Shown here: one piece after another, positions 24,741-37,603 of the stretch | Layout of the letters: each line of letters starts with the position of its first letter | Numbering within the stretch: the first letter of the stretch is position 1 | Assembly: GCF_046630445.1 (NCBI RefSeq) | Contig: NC_092335.1 | Location: forward strand, 4,693,501-4,757,500 | DNA: 64,000 nt | Source of the DNA: Rutidosis leptorrhynchoides | Taxonomy: Eukaryota > Streptophyta > Magnoliopsida > Asterales > Asteraceae | Direction of reading: 5' to 3' | Program-made: the position numbers and the translations under genes | The notes under the pieces: model-generated | What the model was told of the DNA's origin: nothing | Database searches by the model: none | The model's input: only the letters and a program-made list of their open reading frames with translations

Positions 24741-25555
24741 ATAAATCAAGAAAATCGTACGAGATCGTAACCCATATCTATCAATCTGTATATGTTTTGT
24801 TTTCTGTCCCTAAAACTGGTTACCAGATTGGAATTAAACACACTATCAAAACAAAATTCGTTAGACCTCCACATCAACCTTTATATTTATTTTTTTTTCT
24901 TTTATTTTTTTGTTTGTAATTACAAATTGAGACCCACAAGCTGCTATAAGACAATTGTGTTGCTCAGTGATATGGAAAAACTACTTAACTTCACTTTATC
25001 AATATCAATTATCATTTTAAACTGCTTCTTTTGGTCGAATTAAACAGAAGGTTTAAGAACACCCTGTTCTTGAGCAAATTTTATCAAAAGATCAAAAACG
25101 AATCAAATTACAAAATGTAATAATGCCATTTTGTTAGGATTACTTTATGTAAACTATCTGCAAAGTTCGAAACCCCAATTCTTTTTACGAGTCTATTTCG
25201 ATGATTCAGATTAAATTGACGATTTGTAAAGTTTCCATGAACGTTTCCTAACCTATTTTATGTTATAACTATTGTCTAGAACGTTCTAGATTTTGAAATC
25301 ATTAATTTTTTTTTTTGAAACTTACGAACAGAAGCAGTTTTTATTTTTTTTATTTTTGTATTTTTTTATATTTTTTTTTGTTAATCAAGAACTCTCTTCT
25401 AATGTTAAAGTGGATTATAAGTCCTAAATGAAACAAAGAATTCGTTATTTTGGTATGAGCTTTAATTGGCCGACTAGTTGAGATTGAAGAAAATGAACAC
25501 GGGCAGAAATGAGTTAAATATAAATGGGTTGGGATTATATTCAGAAAAACGATAT

Positions 25556-25610
25556 TGGACGAGTGGTCTTGGGTGTTAGCTGGGTACAGAGGGGTCGTAG
25601 GTTCGAGGCT
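25556..25610 (+). promoter_or_regulatory. tRNA-like A box / B box in A 5' LTR
   Basis: TGGACGAGTGGTC (25556-25568) resembles a tRNA A box and GGTTCGAGGCT (25600-25610) a B box. A T run follows within about 25 nt, as a Pol III terminator would, and then the (ATT)n tract. Confidence 0.55.
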
Positions 25611-25675
25611 GAACTGCAGCACATTTTTTTTTTACCATTTCATTGAGGTAGTTATCTATATATTTATCTATTATC

Positions 25676-25786
<111 letters not shown>

Positions 25787-27489
25787 GATGATGATCAAGA
25801 TTACTATTATCATTATAAGTATTATAATTACTATTAGTTTTGTAATTATCATTATCAATACTAGTATAATTTAAAAAGTTATTAGTAATATCATTACTAC
25901 AAATATTATTGTTATTAGTATTATTATTATTATTATATTATTATTGCTAGTATTATCATTATTATGATTTCTAGGTTATTAAACAGATTAATAACACAAG
26001 TATATAATAAAAGTGGTTATATTAGAGATTATAGAAATTTGTTATAATTATATGAATACATGTAAAAATTATAATTTTGATACAAACTAAGAGTATGAGA
26101 AGCCATAGTTATTAACCACGAAGATTATGATTATTATGACCAAGAAAATAAAGGTTTTTATTATATTATTAAGATTAAATATAGAAATTTTGATATAAAT
26201 ATTATTATGAAAATGACTAGAATTTTAATCAAAATATGATTTAATGGAATTAGTAAAATTATTATAACTATTCTTATCATATTTATTATAATTACAATAC
26301 AAATTAGTAATTATTATCATTATTAATATCATTATTTTTATTAACATTATTATTATCACTTTGATCATTATTAATATAAAATATCATTATTATTACTAAT
26401 ATTAATATTATCATAATTAATAACTTGACAAACAAATAGAAATATACTTAATACACATACTTAAACTATATTAATATAGTATTTATTAAAATATATAAAA
26501 TGAATAAACCTAATTAAATAGTGAAATATATAAGTATTAATATAAAAACTATATCACTAATAATAATATATATATTTGTTCGATTACAAGTATATGTTTT
26601 AATATATATACATACCAATGATATAGGTTCGTGAATCCGAGGCCAACCCTACCTTGTTCAGTTGTTAAATATCGTCATATGTATTTTTACTACAAAATAC
26701 AGTATGGTGAGTTCATTTTATTCCCTTTTACTCTTTATATTTTTGGGACTGAGAATACATGCGCTACTTTTACAACTGCTTTATTAAATACTTTTGAAAT
26801 ACATTTTGAACTGCGAATACATGAAATGCTTTTATAAATGTTCGACGAGATAGACACAAGCAAAACATTCCTCGAATGAATTATGTGGACGTGATAATTG
26901 CCACCATTGAATTATGTGGACGTGATAATTGCCACAATTGATATGAATATTTTCTCCCTGATTATTATTACTTGGTAACCTAAGAATTAGGGAACATCAC
27001 TAATTTTGAGAATTAGTGCACGCCTAATTCACGCAAATCCTAAAGGTAGCTACTGAGTTTAACACCCCCACCCAGAATGTTCACTAGACGGAAGGGCTAG
27101 TGGGCGTGGTGTTTAGTACTTCGAAGTTTATATGATTATTATACAGACGAGATGTTCTGTTTTGGGGATATTATTATGCGCATTATATATTAAGGTCGGT
27201 TACCAAGCCAAGCTATGAAAGCAATGAAAAGTGAATGTTGTGTATCGAGAGAATGATTTTTTATACAGGTTATGTGTATGTTATTTTTGTGCACGAGATA
27301 TGTCTACGGTTACTAAGATTTATGAAAGATGATTTTGTACACGAGAAAGGTATACTGTATTTAAAAGATATCTCATGTACATTACAGGTGGGTATAGGAT
27401 TCGGGCCCATTTGTACCACGCAGCATTTAAATCTTGTGGTCTATCAAAATGATGAATTTTATTGTTTTATGATAAACCTATGAACTCAC

Positions 27490-27775
27490 CAACCTTTTGG
27501 TTGACACTTGAAAGCATGTTTATTCTCAGGTATGAAAGAAATCTTCCGCTGTGCATTAGCTCATATTAGAGACATTACTTGGAGTCATTCATGACATATT
27601 TCAAAAGACGTTGCATTCGAGTCGTCGAGTTCATCAAGATTATTATTATGTCAATTATAGATGGATATATTATGAAAGGGTATGCATGCCGTCAACTTTC
27701 GGTGTAAATGAAAGTTTGTCTTTTAAAAATGAATGCAATGTTTGTAAAATGTATCATATAGAGGTCAAGTACCTC
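27490..27775 (+). other. LTR 3' hairpin pair (A 5' LTR)
   Basis: Hairpin 1 CAACC-TTTT-GGTTG (27490-27503), then AGCATGTTTATTCTCAGGT and CTTCCGCTG. Hairpin 2 GAGGT-CAAGT-ACCTC (27761-27775). Both lie in the last 350 bp of the LTR. Confidence 0.7.
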
Positions 27776-27833
27776 GCAATGAAAATCAACTATTGTGAAT
27801 CGTTTATAATGTATATGAACGGGTCCTTTCAGT

Positions 27834-27845
27834 TGGTATCAGAGC
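27834..27845 (+). other. Element A primer-binding site
   Basis: TGGTATCAGAGC two bases after the LTR end, matching the 3' end of initiator tRNA-Met, the common primer of plant LTR elements. Confidence 0.8.
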
Positions 27846-28264
27846 GGTGGTCTTAGCGAACCAGGTCTGCATTAGTGTGTCTAACTGATAAGTCGTTAGG
27901 ATGCATTAGTGAGTCTGGACTTCGACCGTGTCTGCATGTCAAAGGTTTTGCTTATCATTTCGTGTCGAAAATTTCCTGCTTATCATTCTTAGGGAATCAC
28001 TTGCTTATCATTCTTAATCTAGACATATCTTACTGCCTGGATTGCATGAATAGTGTATAGACAAAATTCATATCTTAGCGTATCTGCTAATTCATATCTT
28101 AGCATATCTGTTACTGTAAACTTTGCCTAACATATTCCGTAGATTCCTCCGTAACTTATGGGATTTTAGTATTATATATGCATATGTAAATTATGTATTG
28201 CAGGGTGCTAATCTACATCCTATAATCTATTTCTTATCGAAAATCCTTTATCTGATCGTACGAG

Positions 28265-28822
28265 ATGAATCCTGCAACTAGTTCGAGTCCCTCAGATTCC
28301 GATAGCTATTCCGATAGTTATTCCGACAGCTATTCCGACATGGATTTTCACTCGAGCTCCAAAAGCAGTATAACCGGAATGGATCAACCATTTAGCCATC
28401 ATCTATTCTGGATAAATTAAGGATGGGTTCGTAGTCGACTTAATCCATGGAGACACGAAGAAGACGATCCTTTCCATCAACCAAATTCACCTCTTGGTGA
28501 AGAATCTGAAGCACTTACCGGCGAACCTGTCCGAAACACAATTTTCACACTCATTTTTAGAGTATCTCACCACGATTATATTCTATCTAAAATTCTAAAC
28601 CTTATTCATTTGCTCGTTCCGACCGACAATCATCCCAGAATAATATAAGAAATCAACGAGCTTCGCGCCCGAGTTGTAGCCTTGGAAAATATGGTGCAAA
28701 ATGTACCAGCTTCAACAACATCACCGGCACCAACAGTACCACTAACATCAATACTATTATCACCAACAACCCAAGTTTCAACGTCACACGCTTCAACATC
28801 TCATTCTGTACCTCGGGTATAA
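28265..28822 (+). pseudogene. gag-like remnant of element A
   Basis: The first ATG after the primer site opens a Ser/Asp/Tyr repeat (SYSD units). Further on comes a heptad-like stretch INELRARVVALENMVQ and a Thr/Ser/Pro-rich tail. This layout resembles the N-terminal part of gag proteins of Tekay relatives. It is broken and has no zinc knuckle. Confidence 0.45.
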
Positions 28823-29061
28823 TCATCGTTCTACGTATCGTTCTACATCATTTATCTTCGTTTCACATGGCGATTATGTAATCTCTAAAGTTTTAGAGAT
28901 TATTCATTCTATTTCCAACCGAAAACCAAATGAGTTTAATATCATATTAACTTATTAAATCCATTATTACATCTAAAGAAAATATATATGTATATATGTT
29001 TTCATAAAGATTATAATTAAAAATTCGTTTGTACAAATTGTTAATGGTGAAAATATTTTAA

Positions 29062-29078
29062 CGGGTAGGTAATACCCG
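29062..29078 (+). repeat. Hairpin CGGGTA/TACCCG in A interior
   Basis: A 6-bp stem with a 5-nt loop. Its left part (AACGGGTAGGTA) recurs immediately before A's 3' LTR (near 42701-42712), so the interior copy may mark an old LTR border. Confidence 0.5.
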
Positions 29079-29513
29079 AGAAATATTTAGATTTCACATT
29101 AATAAGTTACACTATACATTCTTTCAATTCCGATTCAACAGTCATTTACTATTCTACCTACATCCACAGATATACGAATCCGTTCACCGCATTATAACTA
29201 TTTTCATCCAATTTCATATTTGAATTTTGATTTATCAGAATCCAACAAGTGGCATAATGAAGAAAACATTAGACAAAATAAAATTTATTAGAAACAAACA
29301 AATTAACTATGAGAAATTTTGTTAAGAATCCACGCTAACTGTTCCTAGCTAACTGTTCCTAGCTAACTGTTAATTCCGTATTACCTTTTATTTATCGCAA
29401 TTTATTTATCGCAATTTATTTATTGCATTTTATTTATCGCAATTTTAATTCTCGCAATTTTATTTATCGTCATTTAATTTCTGTTATTTATTTCACGCAC
29501 TTTAAATATCGGG

Positions 29514-29790
29514 ACACATATACAAGGTTTTGACATATCATATCGACGCATCTATATATATTATTTGGAATAACCATAGACACTCTATATGCAGTAATGC
29601 TGGAGTTAGCTATACAGGGTTGAGGTTGATTCTATAATAATATATATACTTTGAGTTGTGATCAAGTCTGAGACATGTACACGGGTCACGATACGTATTA
29701 ATTAATTCGAATATTATATATTAAACTATATATGAATTATTGGACTGTTAACTGTGGACTATCGACTGTGAACTAATAACAATGGATAAT
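29514..29790 (+). repeat. E-type LTR segment inside A interior
   Basis: Runs parallel to 52893-53130 of solo LTR E: both have CCATAGACACTCTATATG, GGAGTTAGCTATACAGGG and TTTGAGTTGTGATCAA in order. Either an old nested LTR or a recombinant element. Confidence 0.6.
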
Positions 29791-30777
29791 TAAAATGAAT
29801 TAAAATATTGATTATAACATATGAAACTAAACATTTCTTCAAGTTTACCACTTGATTTCATCTTAAACCTCGTTTGTATTTTGATAATTACAATCTGCGT
29901 TCAAACCTTTCATGATTCTTGAAAACACCTCAATCGAGAGGATGAACCAATCGAACTTCATCTACGGAAGAAAAGATTGATACATATACTTATGCACCTG
30001 AAAAACTCTCGGAACCTGAGTAAACGTTTAGCACGTATCTGTGCTAGCTCCTTTGGCGTTGTTATTACCGAAAATCACTTTGCAATCCCTTTTCAAATTA
30101 GCCAATTTTATCACAGCTCCAGCAAATCAACTTCGATTTTCATTTGGATTAGCCTTATTATAACTTGAAATATAAGTTGCCTTTCGTCATCGTTATCGGA
30201 GAACCATTTATATTCCACCACATTAGTAGAAACTTACCAACAACTTCATTACTTATTGGCTTAAGTCGCTTCGAAGAACCATTATATTTGTTCATTAAAA
30301 CCCTATCATATACTCATCCGCATCTTGTAATGAGAATTAACATACCAATTACCTGGAATCAGCAATCAGTATTTTGAATCTCGTAGCATTTCTACATCAA
30401 CAGTTATATGTATACATATAACATTTATCTCTTAGAATTATGATCTTCCATTCTGAAATTCTGAAAAGCACACAGTTTACGAATTGATACTTTGAATGTT
30501 GAAAAAGCTGAAAGAAGCAGCAAAAAAGCTGTAAACGACGTTAACTGTCGAAAGTTTGATGATAAAGAATAGGATGTTGGCAAAGCTCAGAAAAGTTGGA
30601 ACTGAAAAATGGATTGAGAAAACTATAAAGGAGACTATGGAAAAATCACGAGGACTAAACCTGTACTTAACGAATTCAGATGATTCTGTATCTGATGAAC
30701 TTTTTAGCAAATATCTTGCTCCTTATTCATTCTAAATCCTTGCGAAAGGATTTTCTTCATCAACCTTCGATCATAGA
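29791..30777. other. Element A interior, no coding sequence recognised
   Basis: AT-rich stretch between the E-like segment and solo LTR B. Short frames only, no retroelement domain seen. Confidence 0.5.
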
Positions 30778-31555
30778 TGTGATGACCCTGAAATTTCTGA
30801 CCAAATTTAAACTTTATCTTTAAATGATTTAATGTTTTCGACACGATAAGCAAAGTCTATGAAGTTGAATCTCAAAATTTTGAACTATTCAATTACTCTT
30901 CGATTGTTCTCAACGATTCGCGAACAATTATATGTAAATAGATACATATGCTATAGCTTGAAAACGTAACAAAGTGTTATGAAAATGATACAGTGCATTA
31001 AACTTGTCAGTTTAATTATCTGTTTGATATTTAGATAAGTTAACTAAAACGTTTAAGATGAACCAGTAAAACACTAATTTGCTACAATATTTTCGAATTG
31101 CTACAGTACCCGAAAAGCTACAGTGTTTTCGAAAATCACTATTTGCCACAGTGAAAAAACTTTGCTACAGTAAAACACTATTTTAAAATGTATTTTAACA
31201 AATAGCGAGACGATAATTTATAGAAGTAAATGACCAAAACATTCAAATGTATAAGTTATATTTCGAGTGATATAAACTAGGGATAATTTAAGTCTATAAT
31301 TTGACAAAGGTACGAGTCACGAAACGTAAAGAGCGATTTTTCTCAGCGTACGAAGGGACACTCGAAAAACCAGAACCGGGACATAAGTCGAGTGACAATG
31401 TACGACTTATCGGAACGAAAATTACAAATCAACCATGCACGTGAATTTAATATAATATATAATTAATTATATAAATTAAATATATTATATATATATATAT
31501 TATAATAATATGTCGACAAGCAAAATGTTAAAACATTGTGAGCTGGAAAAGGACA

Positions 31556-31631
31556 CCATGCGATCGCATGGGAATCCTTCTACCAAGCCATGCGATCGCA
31601 TGGCAGTGGATTTTAGGCCAAGTGTATAAAT
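31556..31631 (+). promoter_or_regulatory. LTR B promoter: twin palindromes and TATA box
   Basis: Two perfect 16-bp palindromes CCATGCGATCGCATGG (31556-31571 and 31588-31603), starts 32 bp apart, then TATAAAT at 31625-31631, 21 nt after the second. Confidence 0.65.
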
Positions 31632-31702
31632 TCGATCGACTTCTAGCATATTTCACACACACATATCCATCATCTATGTTACTCGTATTATATTTATATA
31701 TT

Positions 31703-32372
31703 TGATAGTGCTCCAAATGAACATATATTTAGTAGCAATATCCTCCCAATATGTAAATTATTTAGTTGTAATTGTCCTATTTTAAGTTGTAATCGTTTAT
31801 ATTAAATAAGTGCGAAGACAAAAGGCGAAAACGAAGATTTGAAGACGCAAATGACCAAAAAGCTCAAATGTACAAGATACAATCCAAGTGGTTCAATTTA
31901 TTGATAAGAAACGTCTAAAAATGACAAAAGTACAAGTTGCGGAACGCAAAGTACAAGATATTAAATTATACGAAAGGACGTTCGAAAATCCGGAACCGGG
32001 ACATGAGTCAACTCTCAACGCGCGACGCAACGGTGCAAAAATTACAAGTCAACTATGCACATAAATAAAATATAATATTTAAATAATTCTTAAAATTATT
32101 TATATATTATATTATTATTTAATTACGTCGACAAGCTAAGATCCAAAAAATTGTGAGCTGAAAAATCAAACTCCACGACTCGCGGAGTTTGAAGGCCAAA
32201 AACTCCACGACTCGCGGAGTTTGAAGGCCAAAAACTCCATGACTCGCGGAGCAGCCAGATTCCAAAATGCCTATAAAAGGCCACGAGCTTCTGCAGTTTT
32301 AAAAAAATATATATATACATAATAATAATAATACTCTGTAATATATAATAAATAAATATATATATATATATA

Positions 32373-32403
<31 letters not shown>

Positions 32404-33691
32404 GTATAGGTTAGTTTTATATTAGATTAGTTTGGGTTATGTAAAAGTTATTTTTACGAGTTTTGAAGTCGAAATTCTGTCCGTATACCACTACGCGATA
32501 AATACTCAATGTAAGTTATGTTCTCCTTTTTAAATTAATGTCTCGTACTTAAGTTATTATTATGCTTATTTAATACCGAAGTAATCATGATGTTGGGCTA
32601 AAAATATTAAAATTGGGTAATTGGGCTTTGTACCATAATTGGAGTTTGGATAAAAGAACGACACTTGTGGAAATTAGACTATGGGCTATTAATGGGTTTT
32701 ATATTAACTAAACAATACCTTGTTAATTTAATATACAAACTTATAATTTGACGGCTTGACTGGGTACGGTGGGCGGGATATCTATAAATACCAATAATTA
32801 TTCATTTTACCGGACACGGAACTGGATTAATAGTTAATACACTTGTTGAAACAGTGGTGAATTACATTCAAGGGTAATTGGTGTAATTGTTAACAAAGTA
32901 GTAAAACCTTGGTTTACACGCAGTCGATAACCTGATGTATTAATTAAACAAAGTATTAAAACTTTGTTACAATTCGAATCCCCAATTAGTTGGAATATTT
33001 GACTTCGGGAATAAGAATAATTTGACGAAGGCTTTCGCTCTTTATATTTATGACTGATGGACTATTATGGATAAATCCGTATGGACATATTAAATAATCC
33101 AGGACAAAGGACAATTAACCCATGGGCATAAAACTAAAATCAACACGTCAAACATCATGATTATGGAAGTTTAAATAAGCATAATTCCTTTATTTTCATA
33201 TTTAATTGCACTTCTAATTATTGCACTTTTATTTATTGTTATTGTATTTAATTGCACTTTTAATTATCGTACTTTTTAATTAGCGCACTTTTATTTATCG
33301 AAATTTCATTATCGTTATTTATTTTACGTTTTAAATTAAGTTATATTTATTTTACATTCGGTTTTAACTGCGACTAAAGTTTTAAAATCGACAAACCGGT
33401 CATTAAACGGTAAAAACCCCCTTTTATATATTATTAATATAATATATTTTGTACAAATATAATTGTTTAAAAATATAGTGTGCAATAAGCCCGCTCCCTG
33501 TGGAACGAACCGGACTTACTAAAAACTACACTACTGTACGATTAGGTACACTGCCTATAGTGTTGTAGCAAAGTTTAGGTATATCCCATTTGTAAATAAA
33601 TAATAAATATCTTTCGTAAAATTGTATCGTATTTAATAGTATTCCTTGTAAAACTATATAGCTATTTTGATATACACCTCGCATAACGCCA
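31703..33691 (+). repeat. Element G 5' LTR
   Basis: Holds three palindrome units, TATAAAAG, AT runs and repeated TTATTTATCG-like words near 33180-33320. Confidence 0.88.
32171..32279 (+). promoter_or_regulatory. LTR G promoter: three palindromes and TATA box
   Basis: CTCCACGACTCGCGGAG units (near-palindromic) at 32171-32187, 32203-32219 and 32235-32251, exactly 32 bp apart, the last with one change. TATAAAAG is at 32272-32279, 20 nt after the last unit. Confidence 0.65.
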
Positions 33692-33697
33692 AGTTTT

Positions 33698-33715
33698 TGG
33701 CGCCGCTGCCGGGGA
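33698..33715 (+). other. Element G primer-binding site
   Basis: TGGCGCCGCTGCCGGGGA six bases after the LTR, complementary to the 3' end of plant tRNA-Asp except for one base. Confidence 0.75.
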
Positions 33716-33817
33716 CTCGGCGAAACTCTATATTTTTAATTTATTTTTGTATAAATATATTTATATATATTTTTAGAAAAACAATATAAAATTTTTAAAA
33801 AAAAAACGTTTTTCAAA

Positions 33818-33866
33818 CTCCACGACTCGCGGAGTTTGCAGGCTTAAAACTCCACGACTCGCGGAG
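33818..33866 (+). repeat. Palindrome pair in the G leader
   Basis: Two more CTCCACGACTCGCGGAG units (33818-33834, 33850-33866), again 32 bp apart, about 100 bp after the primer site. No TATA box follows. Confidence 0.75.
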
Positions 33867-34687
33867 CCACCCTGACAGGCGCACCCAGGAACCCTACTTC
33901 GCATTTATTACGGAATAATATTAATTATTATTATTTTAAAACCCTAATTAGGCTTAATTAATTTAATATTTAATTTTTAGTTTTAATTAAATTTGTAATA
34001 ATTACTTTTAATTAGTTTTATTATATATAAAAATTAATACTTTTGTAAAATAAAAATATAAAAACAATATTTTTATAAAAATTGTACTTTTTACAACTTT
34101 AAGTTTATTTTTATATTTTGTATTTTTTTAGTGTAATATTTGTATCTTTATTGTTCGTAGCTAGTTTTAAGTTCTAGTATTTTGCCGTAGCTTATTTTTA
34201 TTTTTAGATTTTTAGGCTTTGCCGTAAAATCCCTTAAGTACTTATTCCTTAGACTAAGATTTAGGTGCTTTAGAATTTTGCGACGCCGTTTTTCGCGCTA
34301 TCTTTCTTACTTTTATTTTTCGACGTTTTTCGACGCGCACTCTTTTTCTTTCTTATTTCTCGACACGCTAGTTTTTAGAACTTAGAAATTTTCTCTATTT
34401 CTTATCTAATATCTCAAATGGAAAGAAAAATTATTTAAGTGGTTAAATTAATGGACGTTGAAAATTTTCTGCTTCGTAGTAATAGTTGGATTTGTTAGTG
34501 GCTGAGTTGTGAGCTTCCGATTTAAAGGGTTCTGGCTCCCTGCTGCATCTTTTGGCTATTCGAAACGTGGGCAAAAGCAAAAAAGTCTATTAATTGGACA
34601 ACTTATATAAGTTTTTCTGTTTTTATAACTAATAGGATAATTAGTAAATGCACCACATTGTAGCTAAAATTTGGCCATGGCAATAAA
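33867..34687 (+). other. Element G 5' leader
   Basis: AT-rich leader between primer site and the gag-like frame, with a TTTTCGACG-rich patch near 34290-34370. No coding sequence recognised. Confidence 0.5.
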
Positions 34688-35632
34688 ATGGAAAATTTTG
34701 AAAACAAGGCTATGGAAACTCTTTTTGATATCCAAAATCAATTAAATCAATACTCTCAAACGGATGTTGATGACAATTCGTTCGGTCAATCTTGGATCAC
34801 GAATGACGAAACAATAACTGGTTGTGAAATCTGTGGAGATTATCACTCAACATGGGAATGTTATTATTACGTTCCTATGGAAAATTACGCACCCACAGAA
34901 CCTGAATGGAATGATTATGAAGAATACAATTCAAATTGGGATTATTCCCAAGAATATTTCCAAACTCAACAACCAATAGAAGAGGAAAATTACGTGTGGG
35001 AAAATTTATTAGACAATATGAAAATCAAACTCGAAGAACTCAATGCTCAAAATGAACAAATGAGAGAGTTTGTAAACTGGCAAGCTGAAACTCTATCAGA
35101 CTACACACCTGTTGATCTGAGGAGTATTGTGCAAGAAAATCTCATATCATCGAATTTTGATGAATTCGAGAGCTCCGAAATCACCAACTATCCCGATGAT
35201 ACTTTTTATTCAGCTTTACCAATTTCACAACATATCGACACATTAGCCTCTACCGACAAAATCATCGATCCATCTATGGATGAAGAAGAAGTAAGGAAGA
35301 CAAATTGGTACTCTTGGGAATACGATAACGTTGAAAATTTTACCTCCGAGGCCAAACCGAACTTCACCATTCCACAACCTTCCAACCCAATATTCTCAAT
35401 AGACGAGTCATCCACCGGAAATGAACTACGAGCTGTAATAGATAATGACACCTCGAATTTCACCCAATTGGGTAATAGAGGTGAAAACTTTGATCCTGAG
35501 AATAAAAGGAAGGAAATATTAGAAATTGTCCACCCTATAGAAATAAGTATGTCGGTGTATATCGATCCATTTGACCAAGAACCAGAAAAGAGACATATCC
35601 ATTTACTAAAAGCTACACTTAAAAAGAATTAA
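34688..35632 (+). CDS. gag-derived zinc-knuckle protein of element G
   Basis: A 314-residue open frame, the only long one in G. Residues 46-58 read CEICGDYHSTWEC, a CX2CX3HX4C knuckle like the nucleocapsid knuckle of Athila/Tat gag proteins. It is followed by a Tyr/Asn/Trp-rich segment (59-100) and a heptad-like stretch (about 105-135, with KIKLEELNAQNEQMREF), an order also seen after the knuckle in that gag family. The rest is acidic and unlike anything I recognise. No capsid domain precedes the knuckle: the frame starts only 45 residues before it, so this is a nucleocapsid-side piece. The role, perhaps RNA binding or packaging with help from a partner element, is inferred. Met1 follows a leader rich in stops; Met9 is an alternative start. 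Confidence 0.6.
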   Translation: MENFENKAMETLFDIQNQLNQYSQTDVDDNSFGQSWITNDETITGCEICGDYHSTWECYYYVPMENYAPTEPEWNDYEEYNSNWDYSQEYFQTQQPIEEENYVWENLLDNMKIKLEELNAQNEQMREFVNWQAETLSDYTPVDLRSIVQENLISSNFDEFESSEITNYPDDTFYSALPISQHIDTLASTDKIIDPSMDEEEVRKTNWYSWEYDNVENFTSEAKPNFTIPQPSNPIFSIDESSTGNELRAVIDNDTSNFTQLGNRGENFDPENKRKEILEIVHPIEISMSVYIDPFDQEPEKRHIHLLKATLKKN

Positions 35633-37603
35633 GTAGTGACGATCGGGTGAGTCTAAACTTTAAACCCATTGATATATTATACACCACCCGAGATGTAAAT
35701 AACTGGCTCACTATTTTAATTCGTGGAACTTATTCTACCGACTTCACATGTTGTCAGCTAAGTATGGGGAAGTCTAACCCCACTTAACGTTAAATTAGGG
35801 GTTCGGGTTAGTGCATAACTCGTTAATAAACATGCATAATAGATTAGGGTAAAAGACGCTTTTTCAAATATTAGCAAACAGTTCAGAAAAGCAACCGTTT
35901 TTGAAGAAAAACATGTGTGATAAAACAAGAAGGAATGAATGATGAGGTGCACCATCTATCATCCTGCAATTTTGGGTATTTTTAATTACTTTTCTACACT
36001 AATCACCCTCATGAATTTATAATTATAGTCTGATTTCATGCAAATGAGGGCATTGCATGATCTCAAGTGTGGGGAAGGGTTATAAATTCTCTCGGGTTTG
36101 CACTTAGTTTATTTGCCAAATTTTGTGAAAATTTGAAAAATTTTCAACTAAATGAAGTCAAAATCATGTTTATACATATTTATGAACGATGAAAACTAGG
36201 TGTTAATACCGAAATTATCGTTACCTCGGAAAGGACATAAATTGAGAAACACCCTAAAACGATTGAATTCATTTAAAATAGAATAAAGGAGAATAAAAAG
36301 GCAAAGAAAGAAACTAAGTGTGGGGAGAATGTACCAAGTTATTCAATTAAAAACTATCTATCACATGTTTCTGTAAAGTTATTGCAGGTACTTTTGTTTT
36401 GGACGATTTTAATCAGTTTTACCCGATTTACTGTAATATATTTGAAAGAAAAGATGGATCTACACGATGAATCAATTCCATCATTAAAAGGAAGTAAAGT
36501 CTTCCGAAAAAGAAACGCGCTTCTTGATTTAGGTCATGAAGTTGTCGTCCAGACCAGCTGTAGGTTGATAAAAAATCTAGAAAAGTCATCACTAAAATCA
36601 GCAGGAAATCCACGGACCTCAGCATCAAACAGGGTCGCCAAGTGGTCATACTTATCCTAACCATGAGAGGATCTGTCTTGTAAAATGGGGAGGACGCCGT
36701 GCAAATTAGCTTGATAAGACTAATGAATCAGATCCCCAGAAAGGATAATCTCCTTAAAAGATAAAAAATCAGCTTTTAAGACTGATATTACTCAATCCTT
36801 GAGATTGACCTTAAAGATTGAGAATTACAAACTCATGGAATTCGATGATATCTAAACTCGAGCTTGAACGAGAAAATATTTTGATCAAAATTACAAACCG
36901 ATTTGTTTTCTGAAAACCTATTTTCAATGCGTTCATTACCATTGAACGTAAAATCCTAGGAATTCACCTGGAATTCATTAGGTCACCTGAACCAAATCGG
37001 GTGTCAACCGTAAGAACGGTGGTTGCATAGCATGGTCGAAGACAGGACCTTGTGCCAGACCGAAAAATTATAAGGGTGAGCTTTACTATTGCTCCTACAA
37101 AGGATAGTAATTACGTCTGACACGTTATAGACCATAATCAAAAGCAAGTCACGGGACATTGCCTTAACAGTTGCTTGTTCATCGCTTTCCTTTACAACCG
37201 GACGGTAGTTTACCGAAAGGTAATATACGGGACAAGTAAACTGGACGTGTTGCTTTCCTAATACAAGGTTAGCAAGTGGGTGACACAAAACCATAAGTTT
37301 TGAGCTAAAATTTTCAAATCTGAAACCCACAAAAATATTTTGCAACACCGGTGAAGGGTTATTCCGGAAAACTTATCTAGGGTAAAAGCTAGATTAAATT
37401 TTCAAAAAGATCAAATGTTTCCTTAAGGATCTACATTTTCATAGTCATGTGGGACTGTAAACCACATCGTTACTATCATTGTTTATACTGCCGTATCAAA
37501 ATCACTGATGTATAAAGTGTGAAGAATAAAGAAGTGATTCGTGTGATTTAATTTCAAGTTCTGTATTGCTTGAGGACAAGCAACGTTCAAGTGTGGGGAT
37601 ATT
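35633..37603 (+). other. Element G 3' noncoding part
   Basis: No coding sequence recognised. AAGTGTGGGGA or a one-base variant occurs at 35760-35770, 36065-36075, 36316-36326 and 37589-37599; the last abuts the 3' LTR and serves as polypurine tract. Confidence 0.6.

Noticed and set aside
27235-28060. Plus-strand frames at 27235-27483, 27611-27856 and 27875-28060, recurring at 46096-46344
   Set aside because: They recur only because they lie in the two LTRs (or the leader) of element A; they overlap the hairpin module and primer site and show no protein features.
32171-32251. Regular 17-bp repeats with 15-bp spacers, CRISPR-like
   Set aside because: The spacers are the same sequence, only two or three units exist, and they sit before a TATA box in a plant LTR; this is a 32-bp tandem duplication.
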